A stretch of 64,000 nt of DNA from JARYLZ01 sp964388275 (GTDB lineage Bacteria; Bacteroidota; Ignavibacteria; SZUA-365): assembly GCA_964388275.1 (NCBI GenBank), contig CAYLZD010000021.1:9696-73695 (forward strand). Reading direction: 5' to 3'. Position 1 is the stretch's first letter. Each line of letters begins with the position of its first letter. Under the pieces are notes generated by a model, which worked only from the letters and a program-made list of their open reading frames with translations, searched no databases and was not told the DNA's origin. The translations under genes and the position numbers were made by a program. Positions 25,206-34,454 of the stretch are shown in pieces.

Positions 25206-27614
25206 ATGAAGCATTTGGCACGATTCGCATTTCTCGGAATGATTCTCTTCGCGGCGTCGGCCGACGCCCAGGTGCGCTTCGAGTATTACAACGTCGAGGA
25301 CAGTTATTTCGTCCTCAACATACCCACGAATTCGATAATGCTGACGCGTTTCGACGCCGTCGCGCCGGTGCGCATAAACGAGATCTCGGCGTGGTTCATC
25401 ACCGGCTCGCCCGGCGGCAGCGCCGACCTGATCATGTTCGGCTCGGAAGGCGGCTACCATTTTCCGTATCAACTCAAGCCGCTTTTCCAGCCGATCAGGG
25501 TGGATATCCCGCCGTCGAAGGATTCGCTCTTCCGTTTTCAGCTCCAGACGCCGATCGACGTCGGAGGACCGACGCAGTTCTTCATCGGCATTGTCAAGCG
25601 CAGCGACAGTTTGAACGTGCGAATGGACCGTCTCACCCAGTACGTCCCCTGCGCGAACGACGAGCGCGATTCTTCCTTCACGAACATGTTCGCGGTCTAT
25701 AATCCGGCGGATCAGAGCTACAGCTTCGGCGCGTGGTTCTCGAACCGCCAGCCGATCAACAACTGGTACATCGGGGCGGCCGGCGAGTATTACAACGAGC
25801 AGCCCGCCACTTTTTTCTCGGATGTCACCTCCGAGGCCGGCTTTTCAATGCAGCAGAGCGCGAACAGGCGACTCGCCTGGGGCGACTACAACAATGACGG
25901 ATATCAGGATCTTCTTTCAGGAAACCGCCTGTACAAGAACAACGGCAACGGCTCCTTCGACGACGTCGCCTCGACGGCCGGGTACACGAGAGGCGGGCAG
26001 GTTAACATGTTCGCCGACGTCGACAACGACGGCGATCTCGACATAGTCTGCCAGCCCGACAACCTGGTGTACCTGAACGACCAGGGCAATTTCACTTCGA
26101 CGGCCTCGCCGGGCCTGGCCCAGTCGGTGAACACGCAGGCGATGGCATTCGCGGATTACAACGGCGACGGCCTGCCCGACTTTTTCGTGGCGAACGGCGA
26201 ATACATGTACGCCAGGAATCCCGCCAATCCTTCCGACTCGGCGGTAATCGAGGGGGCGGCATGGACGGCTCGCCTTTACACCAACACCGGCGGCGGGCAG
26301 TTCATCGACCACACCGCGAATCTCGGCGGCTATCAGAAAGGTCCGTACGGAAGGAATCCCTACAACACCAGCGTGACGGTGGAGGGTTTCCGGCCGGCGA
26401 CCTGCGCGCAGTGGGTGGACTACGACAATGACGGCGATGCGGACCTGTATGTCGGCGTCGACCGTCTGCAGCCCAATTTCCTGTTCGCCAACCAGGGAAC
26501 ACCCAATTTCCGCAGCGTCGCACAGGCCCATGGAGCGCAGGGGGGCAGCAAACCGGCCTACCCTGGACTTTATGGAAACACCCGCGGCTGCGATTTCGGC
26601 GATTTCAACAACGACGGCACTCTGGATCTGCTGGCGGGCGAGATGGCCCACCCGTTCAGACTGGCTTACAGCGACCTGACCGGCATCTGGAAAAACGACC
26701 CCGGCCTGTCGAACAATTTCATCAACATGCAGGCGACTGCAAAGCTCAACTACGTCGTTTATCAGGCGGATGTAGCCTGGGCCGATATCAATCACGACGG
26801 CCTGCTCGACTTCTATGTAAGCACTGGCGAGAACTGCTATGGAAGCGCGCTTTACATGCAGAATCCGGACGGGAGTTTCACGGATGCGACCTGGGGATCC
26901 GGCACGGGAATGGCGGACGGCTTCGGCGTCGCCTGGGCCGATTATGACAACGACGGCGATCTCGACCTGGCGGTGGGATCCGTAAACGGCCTGCGGCTCT
27001 TCCGCAACGACCTGGCGCAGAAGGGGAACTGGGTGCAGCTTCGCCTGCGCAGCGTCAAGGGCAACTCGCAAGCGATCGGATCGCGCGTGCGGGTGTTCGC
27101 CGGTGGCAAGATCTACACGAGGCAGGTTACGGCCGGCAAGGGCGCCGGTTCTCAGCAGCCGTACGCTCTGCATTTCGGACTCGGCACGGCGGGGGCGATC
27201 GATTCCGTGGTCATCCGCTGGCCGAACAAGCGCTATCAAACGGTGAAAGGACTCGAGATCAACCGCATACATCAACTTGTGGAATCGGATCCCGCCTCCG
27301 TGCGGCCTCCGGGCGCCACCGTCGAACAACCCGCTCTGCAGCAGAACTACCCGAATCCATTCTCGAAATCGAAAAACGCCTCGACCAATATCGCCTACAA
27401 TCTTCCGTCCGCGGCCGATATCCGGTTGGAGATCTTCGACATGAAGGGCGCCCTTGTTGCGACTCTGGTCAACGACCGCCAGGCGCCCGGAATGTACTTC
27501 GTGCAATGGGACGGGACAGGCGCGGGAAGCGAGGCGGCGCCCAGCGGAACATATCAATACGTGCTCAGTGCCGACGGCGCGGTGCTGACAAAGCAGCTCA
27601 TCATACTGAAGTGA
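25206..27614 (+). CDS. Secreted FG-GAP/VCBS repeat protein with ASPIC/UnbV and T9SS domains
   Basis: 802 residues from the ATG at 25206, which begins the signal peptide 'KHLARFAFLGMILFAASADAQ'. After ~200 residues of unknown beta structure come at least seven calcium-binding FG-GAP/VCBS blades with DxDxDG loops such as 'DYNNDGYQD', 'DVDNDGDLD', 'DYNGDGLPD', 'DYDNDGDAD' and 'DINHDGLLD', which form a beta-propeller. An ASPIC/UnbV domain follows ('GNWVQLRLRS', 'AIGSRVRVF', 'FGLG....D.V.IRWP'). The C-terminus is a T9SS domain ('NYPNPF', 'SGTYQYVL'). It is an extracellular surface protein. Downstream, the OmpA-like gene starts after 79 bp. Confidence 0.88.
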   Translation: MKHLARFAFLGMILFAASADAQVRFEYYNVEDSYFVLNIPTNSIMLTRFDAVAPVRINEISAWFITGSPGGSADLIMFGSEGGYHFPYQLKPLFQPIRVDIPPSKDSLFRFQLQTPIDVGGPTQFFIGIVKRSDSLNVRMDRLTQYVPCANDERDSSFTNMFAVYNPADQSYSFGAWFSNRQPINNWYIGAAGEYYNEQPATFFSDVTSEAGFSMQQSANRRLAWGDYNNDGYQDLLSGNRLYKNNGNGSFDDVASTAGYTRGGQVNMFADVDNDGDLDIVCQPDNLVYLNDQGNFTSTASPGLAQSVNTQAMAFADYNGDGLPDFFVANGEYMYARNPANPSDSAVIEGAAWTARLYTNTGGGQFIDHTANLGGYQKGPYGRNPYNTSVTVEGFRPATCAQWVDYDNDGDADLYVGVDRLQPNFLFANQGTPNFRSVAQAHGAQGGSKPAYPGLYGNTRGCDFGDFNNDGTLDLLAGEMAHPFRLAYSDLTGIWKNDPGLSNNFINMQATAKLNYVVYQADVAWADINHDGLLDFYVSTGENCYGSALYMQNPDGSFTDATWGSGTGMADGFGVAWADYDNDGDLDLAVGSVNGLRLFRNDLAQKGNWVQLRLRSVKGNSQAIGSRVRVFAGGKIYTRQVTAGKGAGSQQPYALHFGLGTAGAIDSVVIRWPNKRYQTVKGLEINRIHQLVESDPASVRPPGATVEQPALQQNYPNPFSKSKNASTNIAYNLPSAADIRLEIFDMKGALVATLVNDRQAPGMYFVQWDGTGAGSEAAPSGTYQYVLSADGAVLTKQLIILK

Positions 27615-27693
27615 CGATGCTCCACGCGGCTGGATCGGCGGGCGCGGCGATGATGTTCGCACTTTTCGGGCGACTGCGCGGAGTTTAGGCGCG

Positions 27694-29538
27694 ATGGCCC
27701 GCTACGGACTGATAGCAGCCATCGTTCTGGCGCTTGCCGGACCTTCAGCACAGTCTCAGCACAACCGCGAAGGACTCTTCCGGGCGACCGTCGACGGTTG
27801 CGTGAGCGTTCCGGGGGATGAGTTCACAAGGCTGCAGGCGGGTTATACCTATAATCCTTTCGGGATGGCCGGGGTTGATTATTTCCTGCCTGCCTCCTTC
27901 GGAGCACACGGCGTCGTTTTCGCCGGGCTGTTGAATAACACGGCAAACGATCTCATACTGAAGAAATTTTACCGTCTGCAGTATAACGCCGTAAATTATT
28001 CAACAGTGATGTTCGGATTGCTAGCCGGAGCTTCCTTCTCGCTCCCGCCCGTGCTGGATTTCCGCGCCATGCTGTATGCACGCGCTGGATTGATGTTCTA
28101 TTCGGCGGAAACATCGTTCGACGAACTCGTGGAGAAATCCAGCGGAACGACTTTTCTCTACGGACCCGGAGTCACCGTCGAATACCCAGTTACGCGTACC
28201 ATGTCGCTGCGTCTATCATACAACGGCTTTTTCACGATGACCGATGTGCTGGACGGACTCAGCTTCGAGGGCAGCAACAGGGACGGATTTTCCATCTTCG
28301 GTGTCGGCCTCGGCTGGATCATCAATCCGGCCGATATAATCGAGGACGAAAGTCATTCGCCCGCCTCGCCGGTGTTCCCTGTCCGGCAACCTGCGGATTA
28401 CATACCGGCCCCTCAGAATCCCCCCGATCAACATACCCGCACGCCCAGGGAAACACCACCTCCGGAGCGGCGCAGCGAAGGAGATGCCGCGCCCGAGATC
28501 CAGGAGGAAGCTGCTGTGGAGGAAGGAAAGCCGGCGCCGCTGACCGCGCTGCTGTCGGTGATGGATGTGGAGAATTTCGACGCCTTCAGGAACGAACCCG
28601 AGGCGGTGCGGCTGAACTTGGAAAACCGCACCGGCTCGGCCTTCCCGGCCACAGTGCGTTTTGAAGCGCGACAGGACGGCCGTCTCGTGGCCGGCAGCAC
28701 GAGAACAGTGACGATCTCTGATCGCGAAAACGATCTGCTTGCTCCCGGCTTCCTGGATCTTTCCGCCTTCGAAGGCGGAAAGGGAAGCGGAAACCGGCTT
28801 CCAACCGGACTGTACGATATTTTCGTTTCGGTTCAGCCGGAGTCCGGCGAGGCTGCGACCACCGCCAGAACCGTCCTGACGCACATCGATTACGAGTCGA
28901 TTTTCGGGGGCGACCAGGAGCGGGTCCGCTACCTGACGCAAACCGGGCAGGCGGGCGTGTCTCTTCCGGCCGGCGGCGAGGTCCTGTTCAATACTTTCGG
29001 CAGATCATTCCCGCGCGCATCCACTTCGGCCGCGCCGGTCAATGAGCCCGTCGGGCGCGAGGCGGCGGCGATAGCTCCCCTCTCCATGACGGAAGCGCAG
29101 CGCGAGTTGTACATATCCTCTATGCTGCGAGAATCCCTGAACAAGTCCATGCTGATCATCAACAGCGCCCAAAAGCAACCGACTTCTCCGGAGCGGGTCT
29201 CCAGCGTGGTCGCGGAAGTATACTTTCCGCGGGACGGCGCGGAGATCAGCGACGAAAGCCGCATCGTTCTCAACCAGGTGGCCCAATTGCTGCATCAGCA
29301 TCCCGAGCTGAACGCGCAAATCCGCGGTTACGCCGACGAAGCCGCAGACGACGCTTACAATATGCTGCTCTCACAGCGGCGGGCAGACCGCGTTTATGAA
29401 CACCTGAACCGCAACCAGATACCGGACACCCGGGTCAGATCGTTCGGCATGGGGCGCAGCACGACTCCCGCGCAGAATGATCAGGATGCTCGGCGCGCGA
29501 GGAGAGTGCAGATAGTCATCGGCGGAGGAATGCGCTGA
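27694..29538 (+). CDS. OmpA-family outer membrane protein with N-terminal barrel
   Basis: 614 residues. After a signal peptide ('LIAAIVLALAGPSAQS'), residues ~25-215 look like an eight-stranded beta-barrel with alternating aromatic strands. A proline/glutamate-rich linker (~225-275) and a ~150-residue beta region follow. The C-terminal ~110 residues are an OmpA peptidoglycan-binding domain: 'VYFPRDGAEISDES', 'L.qHPELNAQIRGYADEAADD', 'LSQRRADRVYEHL', 'RRVQIVI'. The OmpA Asp/Arg meso-diaminopimelate-binding pair appears present in 'GYADEA' and 'RRAD'. It would tether the outer membrane to the cell wall. Its stop lies only 3 bp from the stop of the convergent BtpA gene. Confidence 0.85.
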   Translation: MARYGLIAAIVLALAGPSAQSQHNREGLFRATVDGCVSVPGDEFTRLQAGYTYNPFGMAGVDYFLPASFGAHGVVFAGLLNNTANDLILKKFYRLQYNAVNYSTVMFGLLAGASFSLPPVLDFRAMLYARAGLMFYSAETSFDELVEKSSGTTFLYGPGVTVEYPVTRTMSLRLSYNGFFTMTDVLDGLSFEGSNRDGFSIFGVGLGWIINPADIIEDESHSPASPVFPVRQPADYIPAPQNPPDQHTRTPRETPPPERRSEGDAAPEIQEEAAVEEGKPAPLTALLSVMDVENFDAFRNEPEAVRLNLENRTGSAFPATVRFEARQDGRLVAGSTRTVTISDRENDLLAPGFLDLSAFEGGKGSGNRLPTGLYDIFVSVQPESGEAATTARTVLTHIDYESIFGGDQERVRYLTQTGQAGVSLPAGGEVLFNTFGRSFPRASTSAAPVNEPVGREAAAIAPLSMTEAQRELYISSMLRESLNKSMLIINSAQKQPTSPERVSSVVAEVYFPRDGAEISDESRIVLNQVAQLLHQHPELNAQIRGYADEAADDAYNMLLSQRRADRVYEHLNRNQIPDTRVRSFGMGRSTTPAQNDQDARRARRVQIVIGGGMR

Positions 29539-29541
29539 TCC

Positions 29542-30321
29542 TCAGGCGCGGGCGGCCGAGGCGGCAAGCACGAATTCAGCGGCCCGCCTTTCGTCCACCG
29601 GGGCGGAAGTTCGGCCTTCAGTCTTGATGGCGGTGCCGGCTATGACTCCGTCGGCTATGGACAGGATTTTGCCGACAGTGGCGGTTGTCACGCCGCTGCC
29701 TGCGTACAGGAACACGGAGACAGCGGATCGAACCCGGCGCAGATCGTCCGTTTCGACCGGTGATCCGGTGGCTGTTCCGGTCACTATCACCGCATCCGCA
29801 AGGCCTCGGAGCACGGTGTCGGCCGCAGCCTGTTCGAGTGTCACGCCGCCTGGCGGCGTCGCATGTTTGACGAGCACGTCGGCGAAAATCCGGACTTCGG
29901 CTCGCAGTTCGGCCCGAAGGCGCAGTGTCTCGCCCGCGCGGCCTTCAATCAGGCCCTGATCGGTGAACATCGCGCCCGTATGCACATTGACGCGAATGAA
30001 CTCCGCGCCGGCCGCGGCCGCCGCCGACATGGCTGCCCGGGCGTCGTTGCGCAACACCTGAACGCCCGCCGGCAGAGGGCAGGCGCGCCGCAGTTCCGTC
30101 AGCACGCGGGTCATGGCGGCGGCGACGGGCGCGCCCGCATCGTCCTTCAGGAAAGGCAGGTCGCCGTAGTTCTCCGCGAGCAGGGCGTCGAACCCTGCCT
30201 TGTGCAGGGCGGAGGCGTCGAACAGGGCACGATCGATAATCTCATCGAAAGAACCCCGGTAGCCGGGAGAAGCCGGCAGCGGGAGCAGGTGCACCATGCC
30301 GATCAGACGAGGCGGTGACAT
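29542..30321 (-). CDS. BtpA/SgcQ-family TIM-barrel protein
   Basis: 259 residues from the ATG at 30321 ('MSPPRLIGMVHLLPLPASPG'), where family members normally begin; an ATG at 30357 is also in frame. The conserved BtpA pattern is clear: 'GMVHLLPLPASP', 'ALHKAGFDALLAENYGD', 'GVQVLRNDA', 'AEFIRVNVHTGAMFTDQGLIEG', 'DVLVKHATPPG' and 'GLADAVIVTGTATGSP'. BtpA was named for photosystem I stability in cyanobacteria, but most members occur in non-photosynthetic bacteria, where they are thought to be nucleoside- or sugar-related TIM-barrel enzymes. No partner gene here points to a substrate. Confidence 0.88.
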   Translation of the reverse strand: MSPPRLIGMVHLLPLPASPGYRGSFDEIIDRALFDASALHKAGFDALLAENYGDLPFLKDDAGAPVAAAMTRVLTELRRACPLPAGVQVLRNDARAAMSAAAAAGAEFIRVNVHTGAMFTDQGLIEGRAGETLRLRAELRAEVRIFADVLVKHATPPGGVTLEQAAADTVLRGLADAVIVTGTATGSPVETDDLRRVRSAVSVFLYAGSGVTTATVGKILSIADGVIAGTAIKTEGRTSAPVDERRAAEFVLAASAARA

Positions 30322-30383
30322 GATTTCGGTCCCGGGATCGCGGCGCCGGCCGGGCATTAAACCCGGGCGGCGATCATTTGAGT

Positions 30384-31781
30384 TCAGATGTTCACCGACT
30401 CGTCGAACGCAACGGCGGCGGCTTCCATCAACGCTTCGGAGAGTGTCGGATGCGCGTGCACCGTTTTGATCAGTTCGTGTTCGGTGGTTTCCAGCGTGCG
30501 GGCCACGGCGGCCTCGGCGATCAATTCAGTCGCCTCCGAACCGATTATGTGCGCGCCGAGCAGTTCGCCTCTTTTCGCATCGAAGATAAGCTTTACGAAA
30601 CCCTCTGTATGGCCCGCGGCGACGGCCTTGCCGGAAGCGGTGAAGGGAAACTTGCCAATTTTGAGTTCAAGTCCCTGCTCGCGGGCCTTTTTCTCGGTCA
30701 GTCCGACGCTCGCCACCTGCGGCTGGCAGTACGTGCAGCCGGGTATGTTGCCGTAGTCGATGGATTTCGGCTTCCTGCCGGCTATCGCCTCCACGCAGGT
30801 GACGGCCTCCGCCGAGGCCACGTGCGCCAGCCAGGGCGGACCCACAATATCGCCGATGGCGTAAATTCCGGGCACGTTGGTCCTGTACATGCCGTCGACG
30901 GCTATGTATCCGTTCCGCAGCTCCACGCCCGCCGTCTCGAGGCCGATGTTTTCCACGTTTCCCTGCACGCCGATGGCCATGAGCGCGACTGATCCCTCGA
31001 GCGTCTCGGAGCCCGCGTCGCTCGTCACATGCACGCGCACGCCTTCATCCGTCGCATCGACTCCCGTGACGCGCGCGCCGGTCTTGATGGCGATTTTCCG
31101 CTTGCGGAAACTCCGCGCAAGCTCCTTTGAGACGTCCTCGTCCTCTATGGGCAGAATATTGGGCAGCATCTCCACGATGGTCACGCTGCTTCCGAGCACG
31201 CTGTAGAAGTATGCGAACTCCACTCCGATGGCGCCCGCTCCGAGCACTATCAGACTCTTCGGCAGCTCGGGCAGGGACATCGCTTCGAAATACGAGATGA
31301 TTTTCCGACCGTCGAAGGAAATGCCGGGAATCTGTCTCGGCCTTGCGCCTGTGGCGATAATGATGTGCGAGGCGGAGATCTCCCGCTGCTCCGCGCCATC
31401 GCTGTCGAACACGCCGAGTCTGCCCGGGCCGAGCAGACGGCCGAAGCCCTGGATATGCTCGACCTTGTATTTCTTGAACAGGAAAGCCACGCCTTTCGAC
31501 ATCCGGTCCGCGATTCCGCGGCTTCGTTCGATGATTTTCCGGAAATCGAAAGATGCTTCACCGACAGTCACCCCGTAATCGGACGCATGGCGGACGGTCT
31601 CCCAGACCTCGGCGTTTTTGAGCAGCGATTTGGTCGGAATGCATCCCCAGTTGAGGCATATGCCGCCCAGATGCTTTGCTTCCACGCAGGCGGTCTTGAA
31701 ACCGAGCTGCGCCGCGCGCACCGCCGCGACATATCCGCCGGGTCCGGCGCCTACCACAACGACGTCATATGTGTTTGTCAT
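30384..31781 (-). CDS. lpdA: Dihydrolipoyl dehydrogenase
   Basis: 465 residues, the usual length. This is the FAD enzyme (E3) that reoxidises dihydrolipoamide in pyruvate/2-oxoacid dehydrogenase or glycine cleavage complexes. It has the N-terminal FAD motif 'VVGAGPGGYVAAVRAAQLG', the redox-active disulfide Cys42/Cys47 in 'GGICLNWGCIPTKSLL', an NAD motif 'LIVLGAGAIGVEFAYFY', 'YAIGDIVG', and the catalytic 'HAHPTLSEALMEAA'. GGAG upstream supports the ATG. E1 and E2 genes are not nearby. Confidence 0.95.
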   Translation of the reverse strand: MTNTYDVVVVGAGPGGYVAAVRAAQLGFKTACVEAKHLGGICLNWGCIPTKSLLKNAEVWETVRHASDYGVTVGEASFDFRKIIERSRGIADRMSKGVAFLFKKYKVEHIQGFGRLLGPGRLGVFDSDGAEQREISASHIIIATGARPRQIPGISFDGRKIISYFEAMSLPELPKSLIVLGAGAIGVEFAYFYSVLGSSVTIVEMLPNILPIEDEDVSKELARSFRKRKIAIKTGARVTGVDATDEGVRVHVTSDAGSETLEGSVALMAIGVQGNVENIGLETAGVELRNGYIAVDGMYRTNVPGIYAIGDIVGPPWLAHVASAEAVTCVEAIAGRKPKSIDYGNIPGCTYCQPQVASVGLTEKKAREQGLELKIGKFPFTASGKAVAAGHTEGFVKLIFDAKRGELLGAHIIGSEATELIAEAAVARTLETTEHELIKTVHAHPTLSEALMEAAAVAFDESVNI

Positions 31782-31953
31782 TTATGCTCCTTTTGCTTTC
31801 TGAAGTGACGGCACAGGCAAAAAATACGCGAAACAGGCCCGATGATGCAAAAATGTGTTCTGGTATTTCTGCGGTGTATTGGCTATCCTTACACGATATG
31901 AGGATTTTTCACAGAAAAGTAACTTGTTGCTCACATTCCTTGTCAATGATTTG

Positions 31954-33015
31954 ATGAAACCGCTTGCCGTCGGTCTGGCTGTTCTGGTCGGGATTGTTCT
32001 GTTGCTCATTTTGCCTGTTCGCGTCCCGCGAAGCGTAAGCGCGGTGGGAGTGCTGGCGCCTTCCCGCGAATGGCAGGTGGTGCGGCTGACAGGCGGCCGC
32101 CTGGAGGTAACGCTATACGAACACGCGGCCGGCACAACCCGGTCAATCCTCATCCATCAGTTCGAGCGGGAGGATGCCGTGAGCGTGGAGCTGCTGCACG
32201 ACAGGTTCCCCGGCGGCTTCGTTTCAAAAGGCGACACGCTTGCCTTTGTACATTCCGCGGACCTGGCTCTGCAACTGGCTGAATTGGACGGCTCGCTCGG
32301 CGAGGCCCGCGCCTCGCTCGATGTTTTCAGGACGGGCGAAAAGTCGTCGATAGTTCAACAGGCGCGGGAGGACAGGGCCCGGGCGCGCGCCGACTACGAG
32401 GGATTGAACAAAACCCGCGAGCGCGCCAGGCGGATGTTCGGGAGCGGAGCATTGTCTCAGCAGGAACTGGACGAAGCCGAACGCGCCGCCGATGCCGCGG
32501 CGGCGGCCGTCGCATCGGCCGATGCCCGAGTCAAAGCGCTGTCGACCGGCGCCAAGGACGAGCAGGTCCGTTACAGCCGGTCGCTGATAGAATCCCTCGC
32601 CCGGCAGCGTTCCGCGCTGGATCGCAAGCTGTCTTTTTTCTGCCTTCAGGCGCCTTTCACCGGAAAAATCTACAGGACGGTTTTTTCGGACACCTTGATC
32701 CGGCTGGGGGATCCATCGAGCTTCGTCGTCGTGATGAACGTTCCGTGGACCGAGCATGCCGTTATACACGAGGGCGCTCCGGTTTCCGTCGCCGCCTCCG
32801 GATTGAACGCCGTGCTGCCGGGACGGGTTGTGGTTAAAAGCGACGTGGTGCAGACACGGAACGGCAGGCAGGTAACGGCGGTGGTTGCGCAGGTCAGCGA
32901 AAACACCGGAGAACTGACGCCGGGTCTGCCGGTCTCCTGCACAATGGATTGCGGCGATATGCCGCTCCGAGAGTGGCTGCTCGACCGCCTCGGTCACATG
33001 CTCAGGCCCAGGTGA
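31954..33015 (+). CDS. HlyD-like membrane-fusion/adaptor protein
   Basis: 353 residues from the ATG at 31954, which begins one hydrophobic anchor ('LAVGLAVLVGIVLLLIL'). The body matches periplasmic adaptor proteins: a beta-barrel/lipoyl half ('GGFVSKGDTLAFVHS'), a long alpha-helical hairpin ('EARASLDVFRT' to 'QRSALDRKL', with 'FGSGALSQQELDEAERAADA'), the second lipoyl half ('APFTGKIY'), and a C-terminal beta domain with 'PGLPVSCTM'. Adaptors connect inner-membrane exporters to the outer membrane. No exporter is adjacent; it is the first gene of the VTC-DUF4956-CotH operon, overlapping the VTC gene by one base. No ribosome-binding site is evident. Confidence 0.78.
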   Translation: MKPLAVGLAVLVGIVLLLILPVRVPRSVSAVGVLAPSREWQVVRLTGGRLEVTLYEHAAGTTRSILIHQFEREDAVSVELLHDRFPGGFVSKGDTLAFVHSADLALQLAELDGSLGEARASLDVFRTGEKSSIVQQAREDRARARADYEGLNKTRERARRMFGSGALSQQELDEAERAADAAAAAVASADARVKALSTGAKDEQVRYSRSLIESLARQRSALDRKLSFFCLQAPFTGKIYRTVFSDTLIRLGDPSSFVVVMNVPWTEHAVIHEGAPVSVAASGLNAVLPGRVVVKSDVVQTRNGRQVTAVVAQVSENTGELTPGLPVSCTMDCGDMPLREWLLDRLGHMLRPR

Positions 33016-33752
33016 TGAGGAAAGAGTACAAGTACGTCGTGCGGACAGCGGATCTTCTGTCGCTTCGCGAGCGGCTCCGCCCCTACCTGACTCCCGATCC
33101 GCTTGCCAAAACAAACGGAGGCGGATATTATACGGTTCGAAGCATATACTACGACACCGCCTCCCTGCAATTTTACAGGGAGAAGGTCGAAGGACTCGCG
33201 CAGAGGCGCAAGGTGCGTGTGCGCGTGTACAACGAGAAGCAGAAAAACAGCCTGGCCTTTCTCGAGATCAAGCGCAAGGACAGGGAATTCATTTTCAAAA
33301 CCAGGGCGCCGGTGCCGGTCGAGGACCTCGATCTGCTGTTCTCGAGCGGCGACGCGGAGCATCTGGTTGCCCCGCTGCAGGGATTTCCGCATGCCGTCGA
33401 CCATGCGCGGAATTTCCTCTTTCACCTGCGCGCTTCGCGGCTGTTGAGCACTTCCCTGGTCACCTACGATCGCGAAGCGTATCAATGCAGATACGATACC
33501 GGACTGCGCATCACTTTCGACATGAATTTGCGCTGCAGTCTCCGGCCGTCCCTGGAGGAGATATGGGACGAGGAATTGCTGGAACCAAGCATGCAGGGTT
33601 TCGCGGTGCTCGAGGTGAAATTCTTTAGGGGACTGCCGTCCTGGCTGAAACATGTGATCGAGGAACGCGGCCTCCGGAGGCAGGCGGTGTCAAAATACTG
33701 CATCGGGCTCGACGTCTGCGGCGTCGAGAACGCCACGCGAAGCGTCGTTTAA
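33015..33752 (+). CDS. VTC-domain polyphosphate polymerase
   Basis: 245 residues from the ATG that overlaps the preceding stop (TGATG). It carries the tunnel-fold (TTM) features of VTC domains: 'RKEYKYVVRTADL', 'VRSIYYDTASLQFYREK', 'RKVRVRVYNEK', 'AFLEIKRKDREFIFKTR', then 'LRITFDMNLRC', 'VLEVKFF', 'P.WLKHVI' and 'AVSKYCIGLD'. The basic and acidic residues lining the tunnel appear intact. In yeast Vtc4 this domain polymerises ATP-derived phosphate. Bacterial VTC genes are commonly found with DUF4956 and CotH genes, as here; the product and its use in bacteria are not settled. Confidence 0.9.
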   Translation: MRKEYKYVVRTADLLSLRERLRPYLTPDPLAKTNGGGYYTVRSIYYDTASLQFYREKVEGLAQRRKVRVRVYNEKQKNSLAFLEIKRKDREFIFKTRAPVPVEDLDLLFSSGDAEHLVAPLQGFPHAVDHARNFLFHLRASRLLSTSLVTYDREAYQCRYDTGLRITFDMNLRCSLRPSLEEIWDEELLEPSMQGFAVLEVKFFRGLPSWLKHVIEERGLRRQAVSKYCIGLDVCGVENATRSVV

Positions 33753-33767
33753 TCAAGGGGATAAGGA

Positions 33768-34442
33768 ATGTTCCAGGACCTGGAGAATATCGCAACCTTT
33801 CAGCTCACCTTCTCCACCGTGCTTGAGAACACGCTGACGGCGCTCGTCTGCGGGCTGCTCGTCGCCGCCTTTTATCGGCTCTGTTTCAAGGGACGCATGT
33901 ATTCGCCTTCGTTCGCGCATTCGCTGGTGCTGCTCTCGATGATCACCACGATCGTGATCATGGTCATCGGCAGCAACCTCGCGCGCGCCTTCGGGCTCGT
34001 GGGCGCCATGGCCATCATACGATTCCGGACGGCTGTCAAGGACATGCAGGACATCATGTTCATTTTCTTTTCCCTGGCGGCAGGCATGGCTTCAGGGGCC
34101 GGATTGCCTCTGGTGGCTTTCAGCGGCACTCTGGCGGTGGGCCTGGTGGCTGTGGCTCTGGCGCGCATACCCGCCGCGCGCAGCGGACGCCGCGAGTACC
34201 TGCTGCAATTCGTTTATGATGGCGCGTCCGACAGCGAGGCGCCGTATCTTCCGGTGCTGAAAAAACATTGCAGCGGATCCCGCATGTTGAACGTGAAGTC
34301 GATGGCCGACGGCGCGCGGTTGGAACTTTCCTTCCACGTGCGCCTCCGGGACGAAGGCAAGGGCGTGGCGCTGCTGAAGGACCTGCGCGCTCTGGAATCC
34401 GTCAGCAGATTGAACCTGTTCTTCGATGAAGAATACAATTGA
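33768..34442 (+). CDS. DUF4956-family membrane protein
   Basis: 224 residues with about four N-terminal transmembrane helices ('NTLTALVCGLLVAAFYRL', 'LVLLSMITTIVIMVIG', 'GMASGAGLPLVAF', 'LAVGLVAVALARI') and a ~90-residue cytosolic C-terminal domain. Hallmarks are 'SLVLLSMITTIVIMVIGSNLARAFGLVGAMAIIRFRTAVKD' (given over two motifs) and 'DIMFIFFSLAAGMASG'. 'AIIRFR..v.D..d..' is the family signature and resembles MgtC-type membrane proteins. It lies 15 bp after the VTC gene with AAGGGGATAAGGA before the ATG. It may form the membrane part of a VTC-dependent complex; this is inference from recurrent gene clustering. Confidence 0.88.
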   Translation: MFQDLENIATFQLTFSTVLENTLTALVCGLLVAAFYRLCFKGRMYSPSFAHSLVLLSMITTIVIMVIGSNLARAFGLVGAMAIIRFRTAVKDMQDIMFIFFSLAAGMASGAGLPLVAFSGTLAVGLVAVALARIPAARSGRREYLLQFVYDGASDSEAPYLPVLKKHCSGSRMLNVKSMADGARLELSFHVRLRDEGKGVALLKDLRALESVSRLNLFFDEEYN

Positions 34443-34454
34443 CGGGAAGTCCGG

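Noticed and set aside
25917..27662. 581-codon minus-strand frame opposite the FG-GAP protein
   Set aside because: The plus-strand frame has signal peptide, FG-GAP, ASPIC and T9SS domains; the opposite frame is a shadow caused by codon bias.
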